From NCBI GenBank assembly GCA_016234975.1, contig JACRND010000021.1, positions 1-5,459 on the forward strand: DNA of 5,459 nucleotides, given 5' to 3'. The position numbers and the translations under genes were made by a program. Position 1 is the first letter of the stretch, and each line of letters opens with the position of its first letter. Below the pieces are notes generated by a model, which saw only the letters and a program-made list of their open reading frames with translations, did no database searches and had not been told where the DNA came from. The DNA is from Nitrosarchaeum sp. (GTDB lineage: Archaea; Thermoproteota; Nitrososphaeria; Nitrososphaerales; Nitrosopumilaceae). Of this stretch, positions 1 to 5,135 are shown one piece after another.

Positions 1-103
1 GTCCAGATAGAAGGATATCAGTCAAATAATTTATCAGTGTCCTTGTAATGAAAAAATTAGTGAAGCTTTAACTTGAGTAATACGTGAGAATATTGTAAAT
101 AAA

Positions 104-715
104 ATGAATTCTGCAATACTAATTACATATGATAAAGAAGACGCTGTGACTGAAGCTATAGGATTATGCGATGCTGCAGGAATACAAGTTATACATACAA
201 TAAAACAACATTTTCTAAAGAAACCAAAATACGGAATTAGTGGAGGGGTTTTAGAGAAATTAGAAGAAATTGCAGAAAAACTCAAACCAGATGTTATTGT
301 TTTTGATGAAATACTAAAGCCAAGTCAAAATTATAACCTGGCCTCTGCATTACATAGAGAAATTTTAGATAGAGAAGCATTAATTCTGGAAATTTTTGAA
401 AGCAGGGCATCAAGTGCTGAATCTAAATTACAAGTGAAATTGGCCCAACTACGATATGAACTTGTTAGGGCTAAAGAAAAAGTACGTCTCTCTAGTATGG
501 GAGAACAGCCAGGATTCATGGGAATAGGAAAATTTGAGATCGATGTATATCATGACGATATCAAACAACCATATCTCTTGCAGGATATACTTCGTCTGGA
601 AAAACTACATTATTTAATAAAATTACAGGAGAGTCTAGAGAACAAAGCAAAAGTCTATTCACAACTCTCTCTACAACTACAAGAAGATTTTCCATTGATC
701 ATGAACCATTTTTAA
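104..715 (+). CDS. HflX N-terminal fragment (HflX domain with out-of-frame tail)
   Basis: This is the open frame from ATG 104 as it stands in the sequence, 203 residues. Residues 1-154 are good HflX N-terminal domain, which in the family binds the ribosome near the peptidyl transferase centre. From residue 155 on, the frame reads the DNA of the G domain in the wrong register (beginning [10 protein letters not shown]) and resembles nothing in the family. The product would have no nucleotide-binding motif. It could be a stable single domain, but this part should be viewed as a piece of the damaged hflX locus rather than as a separate gene. The start is well placed: the only in-frame stop upstream lies 30 nt before the ATG, and no alternative start codon lies between. 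Confidence 0.6.
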   Translation: MNSAILITYDKEDAVTEAIGLCDAAGIQVIHTIKQHFLKKPKYGISGGVLEKLEEIAEKLKPDVIVFDEILKPSQNYNLASALHREILDREALILEIFESRASSAESKLQVKLAQLRYELVRAKEKVRLSSMGEQPGFMGIGKFEIDVYHDDIKQPYLLQDILRLEKLHYLIKLQESLENKAKVYSQLSLQLQEDFPLIMNHF

Positions 716-756
716 TTGCAGATACTGTTGGATTTATCAGTAAATTACCTGCGTAT

Positions 757-1137
757 ATGATTGATGCATTCAAATCTACATTAGAGGAATTGATTCACAC
801 TGATGTCATAATAGTTGTAGTCGACATTAGTGATTCGTTATTTGATTTGAGGAAAAAATTTGCAAGCTGTATGCGAACATTAAGTGAATTGGGAGTTGAA
901 ATGGATAGAATAATTTTTGCTTTAAATAAATCAGATTTATTGACAGCTGATGAAATTGAAGAAAAAATAGAGATTCTTAATTTAAAAGATCATAAAAAAC
1001 GGATGGTAGTATCATCTAAAACAGGATACAATGTTAATGAATTAAAGAATCTAATCAAAGATGTTATTCAAAGTCAAAAATCACCAGAATTCAGAAAAGA
1101 TACTCCGAAGGAGTTTGACAACACATATGGTAATTGA
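757..1137 (+). CDS. HflX C-terminal fragment (G domain without P-loop)
   Basis: The second hflX frame is open from 556 to its TGA at 1135-1137. The first ATG, GTG or TTG in it is the ATG at 757. A protein started there (126 residues) has the G4 motif NKSD (residues 57-60) and G5 motif SSKT (86-89) but lacks the P-loop, switch I and DTVG, all of which lie upstream in the same frame at 583-735. It could therefore not bind GTP in the normal way. Residues 1-40 match the region after DTVGF in HflX proteins ([19 protein letters not shown]). No convincing ribosome binding site precedes 757. The gene end overlaps the trm56 start by 11 bp, so translation through it may once have been coupled to trm56. 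Confidence 0.55.
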   Translation: MIDAFKSTLEELIHTDVIIVVVDISDSLFDLRKKFASCMRTLSELGVEMDRIIFALNKSDLLTADEIEEKIEILNLKDHKKRMVVSSKTGYNVNELKNLIKDVIQSQKSPEFRKDTPKEFDNTYGN

Positions 1138-1657
1138 GGTCGTAAGGATTGGACAACGTCTTGTTAGAGATGATAGAGTAACTACACATGTAGCTCTAGT
1201 TGCAAGAGCTTTTGGTTGCACCAAAATATACATGACTGAAGTAAATCCAGAGATTAGAGATACTTTAGAGAAAATCAATAATACTTGGGGTGGAAATTTT
1301 GTTGTTGAATTTATTGATAATTGGAAATCAATTGTAAAAAAGAAAAAAGAAGAATACAAAATAGTTCATCTCACTATGTATGGAGAAAGCATCAATGATG
1401 TAGATGACCAACTTAGAAAAGAGAAAAATTTACTGATAGTGGTAGGTGCAGAAAAAGTACCTAGAGAAATCTATGAACTTGCAGATTACAACGTAGGTAT
1501 AGGAAATCAGCCTCATTCAGAGATCAGTGCTTTAGCTGTATTTCTTGATCGTGTTCAAAAAGGAGAGCAGTTTAAGAATAGTTTTCCAGGGGCCAAAAGG
1601 AAGATCATACCTACAAGAAAAGGCAAAAACGTCCTAGTAAGCGGAACAAGGGATTAA
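1127..1657 (+). CDS. trm56: tRNA (cytidine(56)-2'-O)-methyltransferase Trm56
   Basis: Archaeal SPOUT-family enzyme that transfers a methyl group from S-adenosylmethionine to the 2'-OH of C56 in the T-loop of tRNA, stabilising the tRNA elbow. The 176-residue product has the usual family length. It opens with [20 protein letters not shown] (5-24), which is diagnostic for this family. The SAM-binding trefoil knot is formed by [11 protein letters not shown] (102-112) and [20 protein letters not shown] (122-141). The open frame extends back to 1061, but ATG 1127 is chosen because the conserved block begins directly after it. GAAGGAG at 1107-1113 could be the ribosome binding site, with a rather long spacing of 13 nt. 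The start overlaps the end of hflX by 11 bp, suggesting coupled translation and a shared transcript. The gene looks intact. Confidence 0.93.
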   Translation: MVIEVVRIGQRLVRDDRVTTHVALVARAFGCTKIYMTEVNPEIRDTLEKINNTWGGNFVVEFIDNWKSIVKKKKEEYKIVHLTMYGESINDVDDQLRKEKNLLIVVGAEKVPREIYELADYNVGIGNQPHSEISALAVFLDRVQKGEQFKNSFPGAKRKIIPTRKGKNVLVSGTRD

Positions 1658-1683
1658 TAATAGAAAATCAGTAGTGATTAGAG

Positions 1684-2199
1684 TTGGTAGACAAATACGA
1701 AGACCCTTTTGTTAGAATTGCATCCATGATAGGAGGAGACGAGTATCTCAAGGTTGCAAGATCACTTTTGAAGGCAGAAGATGCCACAGATGAAGAAATT
1801 GCAAGTTCTACAGGTTTGAGGATCAACATGGTCAGAAAAGTATTATACGATTTATTTGGAAAATCGCTCATAACTGGAATTAGAGTCAAAGATGAACGCA
1901 AAGGATGGTTTGTCTACAGATGGAGAACACGCAGGGAAGAAGTGGAACATTTCATAGAGAGTCAAAAAAAGAAAATCACAGAAAGACTACAACAAAGATT
2001 TGATTATGAAAATTATTCAGATTTTTATCATTGTGGAAATGAAGATTGTCACAGAGTTACATTTGAGGATGCATTAGAAGGAATGTTCAAGTGTCCGTCA
2101 TGTGGAAATGTATTGAATTTAAAAAAGAATGACAAATCAAAAAAGGCATACTCGAAAAAAATTGATGAAATTAAAAAAGACATGCAACAGACATTTTAG
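1684..2199 (+). CDS. tfe: Transcription factor E, alpha subunit (TFE)
   Basis: Archaeal counterpart of the TFIIE alpha N-terminal half. It joins the TBP-TFB-RNA polymerase complex, helps open the promoter and stabilises the transcription bubble. The 171-residue protein has an N-terminal winged helix (about residues 5-90), with a recognition helix around GLRINMVRKVLYDLF and a wing near DERKGWFVYRW. A charged linker helix (about 88-110) follows, then a zinc ribbon with Cys117, Cys122, Cys137 and Cys140 (CGNEDC, then FKCPSCG). The C-terminus is lysine-rich. The start is TTG: an in-frame TGA lies at 1675-1677 and no ATG or GTG occurs before residue 15, which is inside the domain. GTGAT at 1674-1678, complementary to part of the 16S rRNA 3' end, lies 5 nt before the TTG and supports it. 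The gene follows trm56 after 26 bp and is probably co-transcribed. Confidence 0.93.
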   Translation: MVDKYEDPFVRIASMIGGDEYLKVARSLLKAEDATDEEIASSTGLRINMVRKVLYDLFGKSLITGIRVKDERKGWFVYRWRTRREEVEHFIESQKKKITERLQQRFDYENYSDFYHCGNEDCHRVTFEDALEGMFKCPSCGNVLNLKKNDKSKKAYSKKIDEIKKDMQQTF

Positions 2200-2267
2200 C
2201 ATTACATAATATTTAGAAAAAATGCCAATTCATGTGTGTACGGAGAACTTTGCATATCATCATTAAA

Positions 2268-2275
2268 TTATATAT
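2268..2275 (+). promoter_or_regulatory. TATA-box-like element of the aldehyde dehydrogenase gene
   Basis: TTATATAT lies in the 150-nt gap after tfe. An archaeal start of transcription would be expected about 25 nt downstream, near 2297, giving an untranslated leader of roughly 40-55 nt. The leader contains TAGGAG at 2328-2333. The assignment rests on sequence resemblance and position only; the region is AT-rich, so chance matches are likely. Confidence 0.35.
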
Positions 2276-2350
2276 GAAAATATTTTTAGAGCATCCAAAA
2301 ATTTGAGAAAGAAGTCACTAAATTAAATAGGAGAATTTAGTGGAAAGATC

Positions 2351-3670
2351 CTGAATCAAATAACTACAACAAATCCAGCAACGGGTGAAGAAATTGCAAA
2401 ATATACACAGATGGATAAAGAGCAAGTATTTCAGTTAGTTGGAAAGGCAAAAAGAGCTTTTCCAGAATGGAAAAAAGATTATGAAAAACGTAGGAGTTAC
2501 ATCTACAATTTAGTCGAATATTTAAAAAAGAACAAAACGGAATTGGCAAAAGTTGCAACATCTGAAATGGGAAAGACAATCAAAGAGTCGACTGGTGAAG
2601 TTGAAAAATGTGCATGGGCATTGGAGTTTTATGCAGATCATGGAGATAGTTTTCTTGCTGACGAAGTATTAAACACAGATGCAAGAAAAAGTTTTCTCAC
2701 TTTTGAACCGCTTGGTGTAATTGGTTCGATTATGCCTTGGAATTTTCCTTATTGGCAAGCTCTGAGATTTGCTGCACCGTGTTTAATGGCAGGCAATGTC
2801 ATAGTAATGAAACCATCTAGAGTGACCATGCAATCAGGCATAGAAATTGAAAGAGCATTTACTGAATCAGGCATACCAGATGGAATATTTCAGACAGTAA
2901 TAGGAAGCGTAGAATCTGCCAATCATCTTATAGATTCTGATGTTAATGCAGTGACATTTACAGGCAGCACAGATGCAGGTGCTAAGGTAGGTCAAAGAGC
3001 TGCAATGAATTTAAAGAAATGTGTTTTGGAGCTTGGAGGAAGTGATCCATTTATCGTACTAGATGATGCAATTATTGAAAAAGCTGCAGAGGGAGCAGTT
3101 AAAGGTAGATTCATCAATTGTGGTCAAAGTTGTGTCGCATCCAAAAGATTCTTTGTTGGTAAAAATATCGCTAAAGATTTTATTGAATTATTTATCAAAA
3201 AAGCATCGCAATTAAAAGTGGGAGATCCTACTTTAATTGAAACTGATATCGGACCTTTATCAAGCAAAGGTGGTTTAGAAACTATTTCAGGAATTGTAAA
3301 AGATGCAAAAGAGAAGGGTGCTGAAATTCTTTTAGGTGGTTCAGAAATTGATGGGAAGGGTTATTTTTATCAGCCCACGATTCTTACAAATGTTAAACCA
3401 AACATGAGAATTGCAAAAGAAGAGACATTTGGTCCAGTTGCTCCTATAACAATAGTTGAAAATGAGAGTGAAGCTGTAAGATTAGCAAATGATACAGAAT
3501 TTGGGTTAGGTGCAAGTATTTGGACTAAAGATCTAGCAAAAGCTGAAAAAATATCGAGACGAATAGAATCTGGAATAGTTAGTGTCAATAATGTAGTAAT
3601 TTCAGATCCAAGAATTCCATTTGGAGGAATAAAGCCTCGTGGATTTGGAAGAGAATTATCAAGATATTGA
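2351..3670 (+). CDS. NAD(P)-dependent aldehyde dehydrogenase, succinate-semialdehyde dehydrogenase-like, C-terminally truncated
   Basis: Oxidises an aldehyde to the acid with NAD(P)+; the closest family I can name is the short GabD1/YneI-type succinate-semialdehyde dehydrogenase group. Counting from the first ATG (2411), motifs are MPWNFPYW with Asn111, Lys134 (MKPS), the cofactor-site FTGS (183-186), general base Glu207 in LELGG, catalytic Cys241 in NCGQSC, and EETFGPV (337-343). Conserved N-terminal residues NPATGEEI are encoded in frame upstream of that ATG (2372-2395), so translation should start earlier. The only near-start codon there is CTG 2351, which gives 439 residues. ATG 2411 is the conservative alternative (419 residues). 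GGAG at 2330-2333 is spaced for a GTG at 2340, but that GTG is out of frame and stops at once. The protein ends GRELSRY, just before the last strand of the oligomerisation domain, so it may be unstable or inactive. The true substrate cannot be read from the sequence. Confidence 0.85.
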   Translation: MNQITTTNPATGEEIAKYTQMDKEQVFQLVGKAKRAFPEWKKDYEKRRSYIYNLVEYLKKNKTELAKVATSEMGKTIKESTGEVEKCAWALEFYADHGDSFLADEVLNTDARKSFLTFEPLGVIGSIMPWNFPYWQALRFAAPCLMAGNVIVMKPSRVTMQSGIEIERAFTESGIPDGIFQTVIGSVESANHLIDSDVNAVTFTGSTDAGAKVGQRAAMNLKKCVLELGGSDPFIVLDDAIIEKAAEGAVKGRFINCGQSCVASKRFFVGKNIAKDFIELFIKKASQLKVGDPTLIETDIGPLSSKGGLETISGIVKDAKEKGAEILLGGSEIDGKGYFYQPTILTNVKPNMRIAKEETFGPVAPITIVENESEAVRLANDTEFGLGASIWTKDLAKAEKISRRIESGIVSVNNVVISDPRIPFGGIKPRGFGRELSRY

Positions 3671-3742
3671 ATTATTGAATAAGTGAACATCCGGTCAGTT
3701 AGATTCTATGATAATCTAAGCCATCATCATTACGTGGAATGA
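3671..3742 (+). other. Readable lost C-terminus of the aldehyde dehydrogenase
   Basis: The aldehyde dehydrogenase frame remains family-like after its TGA at 3668-3670. It reads IIE, then TAA at 3680-3682, then VNIRSVRFYDNLSHHHYVE and a TGA at 3740-3742. In related enzymes this place has G-x-x-E-F-V-N-I-x-x-V directly after GRELSRY/F. The first stop therefore sits where Gly is expected (GGA to TGA is one base change) and the second where an aromatic or aliphatic residue is expected. With both stops read as amino acids, a protein of about 463 residues from CTG 2351 would have normal family length. This is seen directly in the translation; the expected residues come from memory of the family. 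Confidence 0.75.
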
Positions 3743-3761
3743 GTTCTCTCAATCGTGAGAA

Positions 3762-3777
3762 TTAAGGTTTACCTTAA
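3762..3777 (+). repeat. Perfect 6-bp hairpin, possible terminator
   Basis: TTAAGG and CCTTAA flank a TTTA loop. A weaker hairpin (TTCTC/GAGAA, 3744-3748 with 3757-3761) stands directly before it. TTTT follows at 3784-3787, which would fit the end of the aldehyde dehydrogenase transcript. The right arm overlaps the TATA-like element proposed for the downstream RNA, so a protein-binding role is also possible. Confidence 0.4.
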
Positions 3778-3781
3778 GTAT
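3774..3781 (+). promoter_or_regulatory. TATA-box-like element before the structured RNA
   Basis: TTAAGTAT is centred about 24-25 nt before the first base of the closing stem at 3802, the usual archaeal TATA-to-start distance. It resembles, but does not exactly match, the common archaeal box. It overlaps the right arm of the TTAAGG hairpin. Confidence 0.3.
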
Positions 3782-3801
3782 GATTTTGACGTATAGTACT
3801 A

Positions 3802-3913
3802 TGGCGAGGACACTCATTGACAGTATGTTTTGAGTGGAGATCAGGTGATCTTGGGAACGCCTTGAGCTTTGGGGTATAATCAAAGTTCATGATTCCCGTT
3901 GCAGTCCTCGTCA
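3802..3913 (+). ncRNA. Unassigned structured RNA, about 112 nt, multibranch fold
   Basis: By hand count this stretch is about 47% G+C, in a window closer to one third. It folds into a closed structure. The terminal stem is 3802-3811 with 3904-3913 (10 pairs, one G-U). A hairpin follows at 3811-3816/3831-3836 (CACTCA/TGAGTG), then one at 3838-3842/3847-3851 (AGATC/GATCT). A longer arm is made of 3853-3857/3893-3897 (GGGAA/TTCCC) topped by 3863-3871/3881-3889 (9 pairs, one G-U). TTTT at 3915-3918 follows the terminal stem at once, like an archaeal termination signal, and a TATA-like element lies about 25 nt upstream. It matches no 5S rRNA, tRNA, SRP RNA or RNase P motif that I know. The opposite strand could form similar pairs, so the strand rests on the promoter and T run. 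The last three bases overlap the stop codon of the convergent gene. Confidence 0.5.
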
Positions 3914-4183
3914 ATTTTCATCATCAGCTTCATCATAATCACATTCTTCTAATTCAATATGAGTCGGACTTCCATTCTCATTAAAGTAAATCTCAGTACA
4001 GATATCAGATGCTAAAGTTGAGGCTAAAGTTTCAGCTAGTTCCTTAGGAAAGTTATCAGACATGCTAGCATCTGAGGAATATTTGTATTCAGTGATTTCA
4101 TCTTCGTGATAGAAATCTATCTCAATATCCCCATTTACATATTTTCTGACTCCGACAACTTGACCAAATATACTGTAGGACAA
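3911..4183 (-). CDS. Small acidic protein of unknown function
   Basis: I do not recognise this 90-residue protein. It is acidic, with a tail dominated by Asp and Glu (ELEECDYDEADDEN). Alternating hydrophobic stretches near the N-terminus (FGQVVGVRKYVNGDIEIDFY) and in the second half (CTEIYFNENGSPTHIELEE) suggest a small beta-rich fold around a central helix (KELAETLASTLASDI). There is no signal peptide or membrane segment. The start is TTG: the in-frame stop upstream is at 4199-4201 and no ATG precedes residue 41. It begins 2 nt after the hemerythrin-like gene ends, so the two are almost certainly co-transcribed and probably translationally coupled. Its stop codon is part of the closing stem of the opposite-strand RNA. 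The tight link suggests a partner of the di-iron protein, but nothing in the sequence proves that. Confidence 0.75.
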   Translation of the reverse strand: MSYSIFGQVVGVRKYVNGDIEIDFYHEDEITEYKYSSDASMSDNFPKELAETLASTLASDICTEIYFNENGSPTHIELEECDYDEADDEN

Positions 4184-4185
4184 AT

Positions 4186-4743
4186 CTAATTTCCGTGTTT
4201 AGAAACATCTTGGGTTAGGGTTTCAGCTAATTGTTCATAATGTTCTCTGGTTTTTCCAGTTTCTTTTAGTTTTGATTCTTCAATCTCATTTAGCTCTTTA
4301 TCGACTTTTTTTGAAACGTATTGCAAACGTGCTTCAGCCATCATAAACAATCGATTATTTTCTTTCCACAAATGTTCTGTTATATGTTCTACATATTGTT
4401 GCATATCGCTAATCAATTTTGTAGAATTACCAGATGAAATGTAATCCTTAGCAGAATTTTCCATTTCTTTTCCAATTTCTCTTGAACGTTCGTGATCCAT
4501 TAACATCATTGCAATTGGACCCATATTACGTGGCATTCCTGCTTGTTCTAATGCAGGAAATAGGGAATTCTCTTCTTTACTATGGTGGCAGACATCAGTA
4601 AAATTTTTTGAAAAATCAATAACAGGTAATAATATAGATTCAGGAATTTGTTTGCCATCATTTAGAAGTTGAATTGTAGATTCCATTGCTTTGATGACTT
4701 TTTCTATTAGATCATGATCTCGTCTCAAAGATGCAGTTGACAT
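4186..4743 (-). CDS. Hemerythrin-like HHE-domain protein
   Basis: A four-helix-bundle protein expected to bind a di-iron centre. Family members store, sense or react with O2, NO or iron. The iron-ligand pattern is visible in order: His10 (RDHDLIE), His54 and Glu58 (HHSKEEN), His84 (MDHERSRE), and His120/His124 with Glu128 (EHITEHLWKENNRLF). Residues 1-137 cover the domain. A charged C-terminal extension (about 138-185) looks helical, possibly coiled-coil. There is no signal peptide, so the protein should be cytoplasmic. Start ATG 4741-4743 lies directly before the first ligand helix. A TATA-like element about 28 nt upstream suggests a leaderless or nearly leaderless transcript, and a 25-bp palindrome lies further upstream. 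It is the first gene of a two-gene unit with the small acidic protein. The exact ligand or reaction cannot be stated. Confidence 0.88.
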   Translation of the reverse strand: MSTASLRRDHDLIEKVIKAMESTIQLLNDGKQIPESILLPVIDFSKNFTDVCHHSKEENSLFPALEQAGMPRNMGPIAMMLMDHERSREIGKEMENSAKDYISSGNSTKLISDMQQYVEHITEHLWKENNRLFMMAEARLQYVSKKVDKELNEIEESKLKETGKTREHYEQLAETLTQDVSKHGN

Positions 4744-4765
4744 AATATTTACAAATGAAATCCAT

Positions 4766-4775
4766 TATCTATATC
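4766..4775 (-). promoter_or_regulatory. TATA-box-like element of the hemerythrin-like gene
   Basis: On the minus strand this reads GATATAGATA and is centred about 28 nt before the ATG at 4743. That distance would place the transcription start at or just before the start codon, which is common in archaea. The assignment is by position and resemblance only. Confidence 0.35.
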
Positions 4776-4815
4776 TTATTCAAATTTTCAGATAAATAAT
4801 TAAAAGATAGGAAAT

Positions 4816-4840
4816 TTGTTAACGAATAATTCGTTAACAA
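4816..4840. repeat. Perfect 12-bp inverted repeat around a single base
   Basis: Arms 4816-4827 and 4829-4840 are exact reverse complements around A4828. After one mismatch, three more pairs follow outward (4812-4814 with 4842-4844). Each arm contains the palindrome GTTAAC. The repeat lies 10 bp after the stop of the small basic protein gene and about 73-97 bp before the hemerythrin-like start. It could form a terminator-like hairpin for the first gene, although the T run after it on the minus strand is only three bases. It could also be a dimeric operator for the second gene. Confidence 0.8.
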
Positions 4841-4850
4841 TTTTGTGTCT

Positions 4851-5102
4851 TTAACGATTAGAAAGGCTTTTTGCTTTAACAAATGCCCAAATCTTTTTTG
4901 TCATTTCACTTGGGGCAATAGGTTTGTTACCAAAAACTTGTTCTACAGTTTCTTGACGACCTGCAAAATTAATTGCATAACCACCAAATGCTGGTTTTCT
5001 AGATTTTGATTTGCTTGATGATTTTGCTTTAGTCTTTGATTTTTTACTAGTGCTTTTAGTTGTAGTTGTCTTTTTTGTCGTAGCTTTATTTTTTGCTGCC
5101 AA
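4851..5102 (-). CDS. Small basic Lys/Ser/Thr-rich protein with half-SWIB-like C-terminus
   Basis: The 83-residue protein has two parts. Residues 4-36 are a disordered tail of Lys, Ser and Thr with 13 lysines and one arginine, like histone H1 tails. Residues 37-83 are a compact region, with PAFGGYAINFAGRQETVEQV followed by FGNKPIAPSEMTKKIWAFVK. The last part resembles the second half of the SWIB/MDM2 fold, where a similar E-x-x-K-K-hydrophobic-W-x-hydrophobic-hydrophobic-K helix occurs. The full domain is about 70-80 residues, so only about half is present. Binding to DNA, RNA or chromatin is a reasonable inference from the tail, not shown. The start is TTG 5102: the in-frame stop upstream is the ribD stop at 5136-5138, and no other start precedes Met67. 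The gene begins 33 bp after the reductase gene and may share its transcript or use its own promoter. I recall similar proteins in marine Thaumarchaeota, without a known function. Confidence 0.8.
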   Translation of the reverse strand: MAAKNKATTKKTTTTKSTSKKSKTKAKSSSKSKSRKPAFGGYAINFAGRQETVEQVFGNKPIAPSEMTKKIWAFVKAKSLSNR

Positions 5103-5123
5103 TTTCTTGTTATATTTTAAATT

Positions 5124-5131
5124 AAGTATAA
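5124..5131 (-). promoter_or_regulatory. TATA-box-like element of the small basic protein gene
   Basis: On the minus strand this reads TTATACTT, centred about 25 nt before the TTG at 5102 and just after the reductase stop codon. The spacing would fit a leaderless transcript starting at the TTG. A second AT-rich match (minus-strand TTTAAAATATAA, 5110-5121) lies too close to the start to be used with normal spacing. Tentative. Confidence 0.3.
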
Positions 5132-5135
5132 TAAC

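Larger units (their letters stand above)
104..1137 (+). pseudogene. hflX: HflX-family GTPase gene, broken by linker deletion and frameshift
   Basis: HflX proteins are ribosome-associated GTPases with an N-terminal HflX domain, a helical linker and a G domain. The first part is read in the ATG-104 frame up to about residue 154. It contains the family signatures [28 protein letters not shown] and [13 protein letters not shown], and ends in [15 protein letters not shown]. The G domain is in another frame: P-loop GYTSSGKT at 583-606, switch I TTLSTTTR at 661-684, DTVGF at 721-735, NKSD at 925-936, SSKT at 1012-1023. Only about 9 residues separate GKFEID from the TISLAGYT strand. About 35 are usual in HflX, so most of the helical linker is missing. 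A simple deletion here must have length 1 modulo 3. The frames meet around 556-566, in a short CAAACAA-rich stretch. No upstream start is possible, because a stop lies at 74-76. Weak TTTAACTT at 67-74 could be the TATA box. A sequencing or assembly error is the main alternative to true gene loss. Confidence 0.85.

Noticed and set aside
1..48. Possible end of an upstream gene (VQIEGYQSNNLSVSL then stop)
   Set aside because: Only 15 codons are visible, another plus frame is also open to position 26, and nothing identifies a family. It cannot be told from chance.
541..606. Programmed ribosomal frameshift joining the two hflX parts
   Set aside because: No slippery heptamer in the correct register was seen at the join, and a frameshift product would still lack the helical linker. 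A deletion explains both facts.
2282..2302. ATTTTT/AAAAAT inverted repeat as terminator of tfe
   Set aside because: The stem is only A-T pairs, lies downstream of the proposed aldehyde dehydrogenase promoter, and is expected by chance in such AT-rich DNA.
3668..3682. Selenocysteine or other recoding at the TGA in the aldehyde dehydrogenase
   Set aside because: A TAA follows four codons later in the same frame, the expected residue is Gly rather than Cys/Sec, and the catalytic Cys241 is normal.
3370..3690. Minus-strand open frame of 106 codons opposite the aldehyde dehydrogenase
   Set aside because: Antisense shadow of a well-supported coding region, with no family features and no upstream signals.
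3801..3833. Plus-strand mini open frame MARTLIDSMF
   Set aside because: Ten codons, lying inside the stem and first arm of the RNA; nothing supports translation.
3774..3890. Minus-strand open frame of 38 codons starting MNFDYTPKLKAF
   Set aside because: It overlaps the RNA fold almost completely, has no ribosome binding site or family resemblance, and its composition looks like translated structured RNA.
3802..3913. tRNA or 5S rRNA in the structured region
   Set aside because: Stem lengths, loops and invariant bases do not fit: there is no D-loop GG, no anticodon stem with a 7-base loop, no TTCRA T-loop on its own stem, and no 5S loop sequences.
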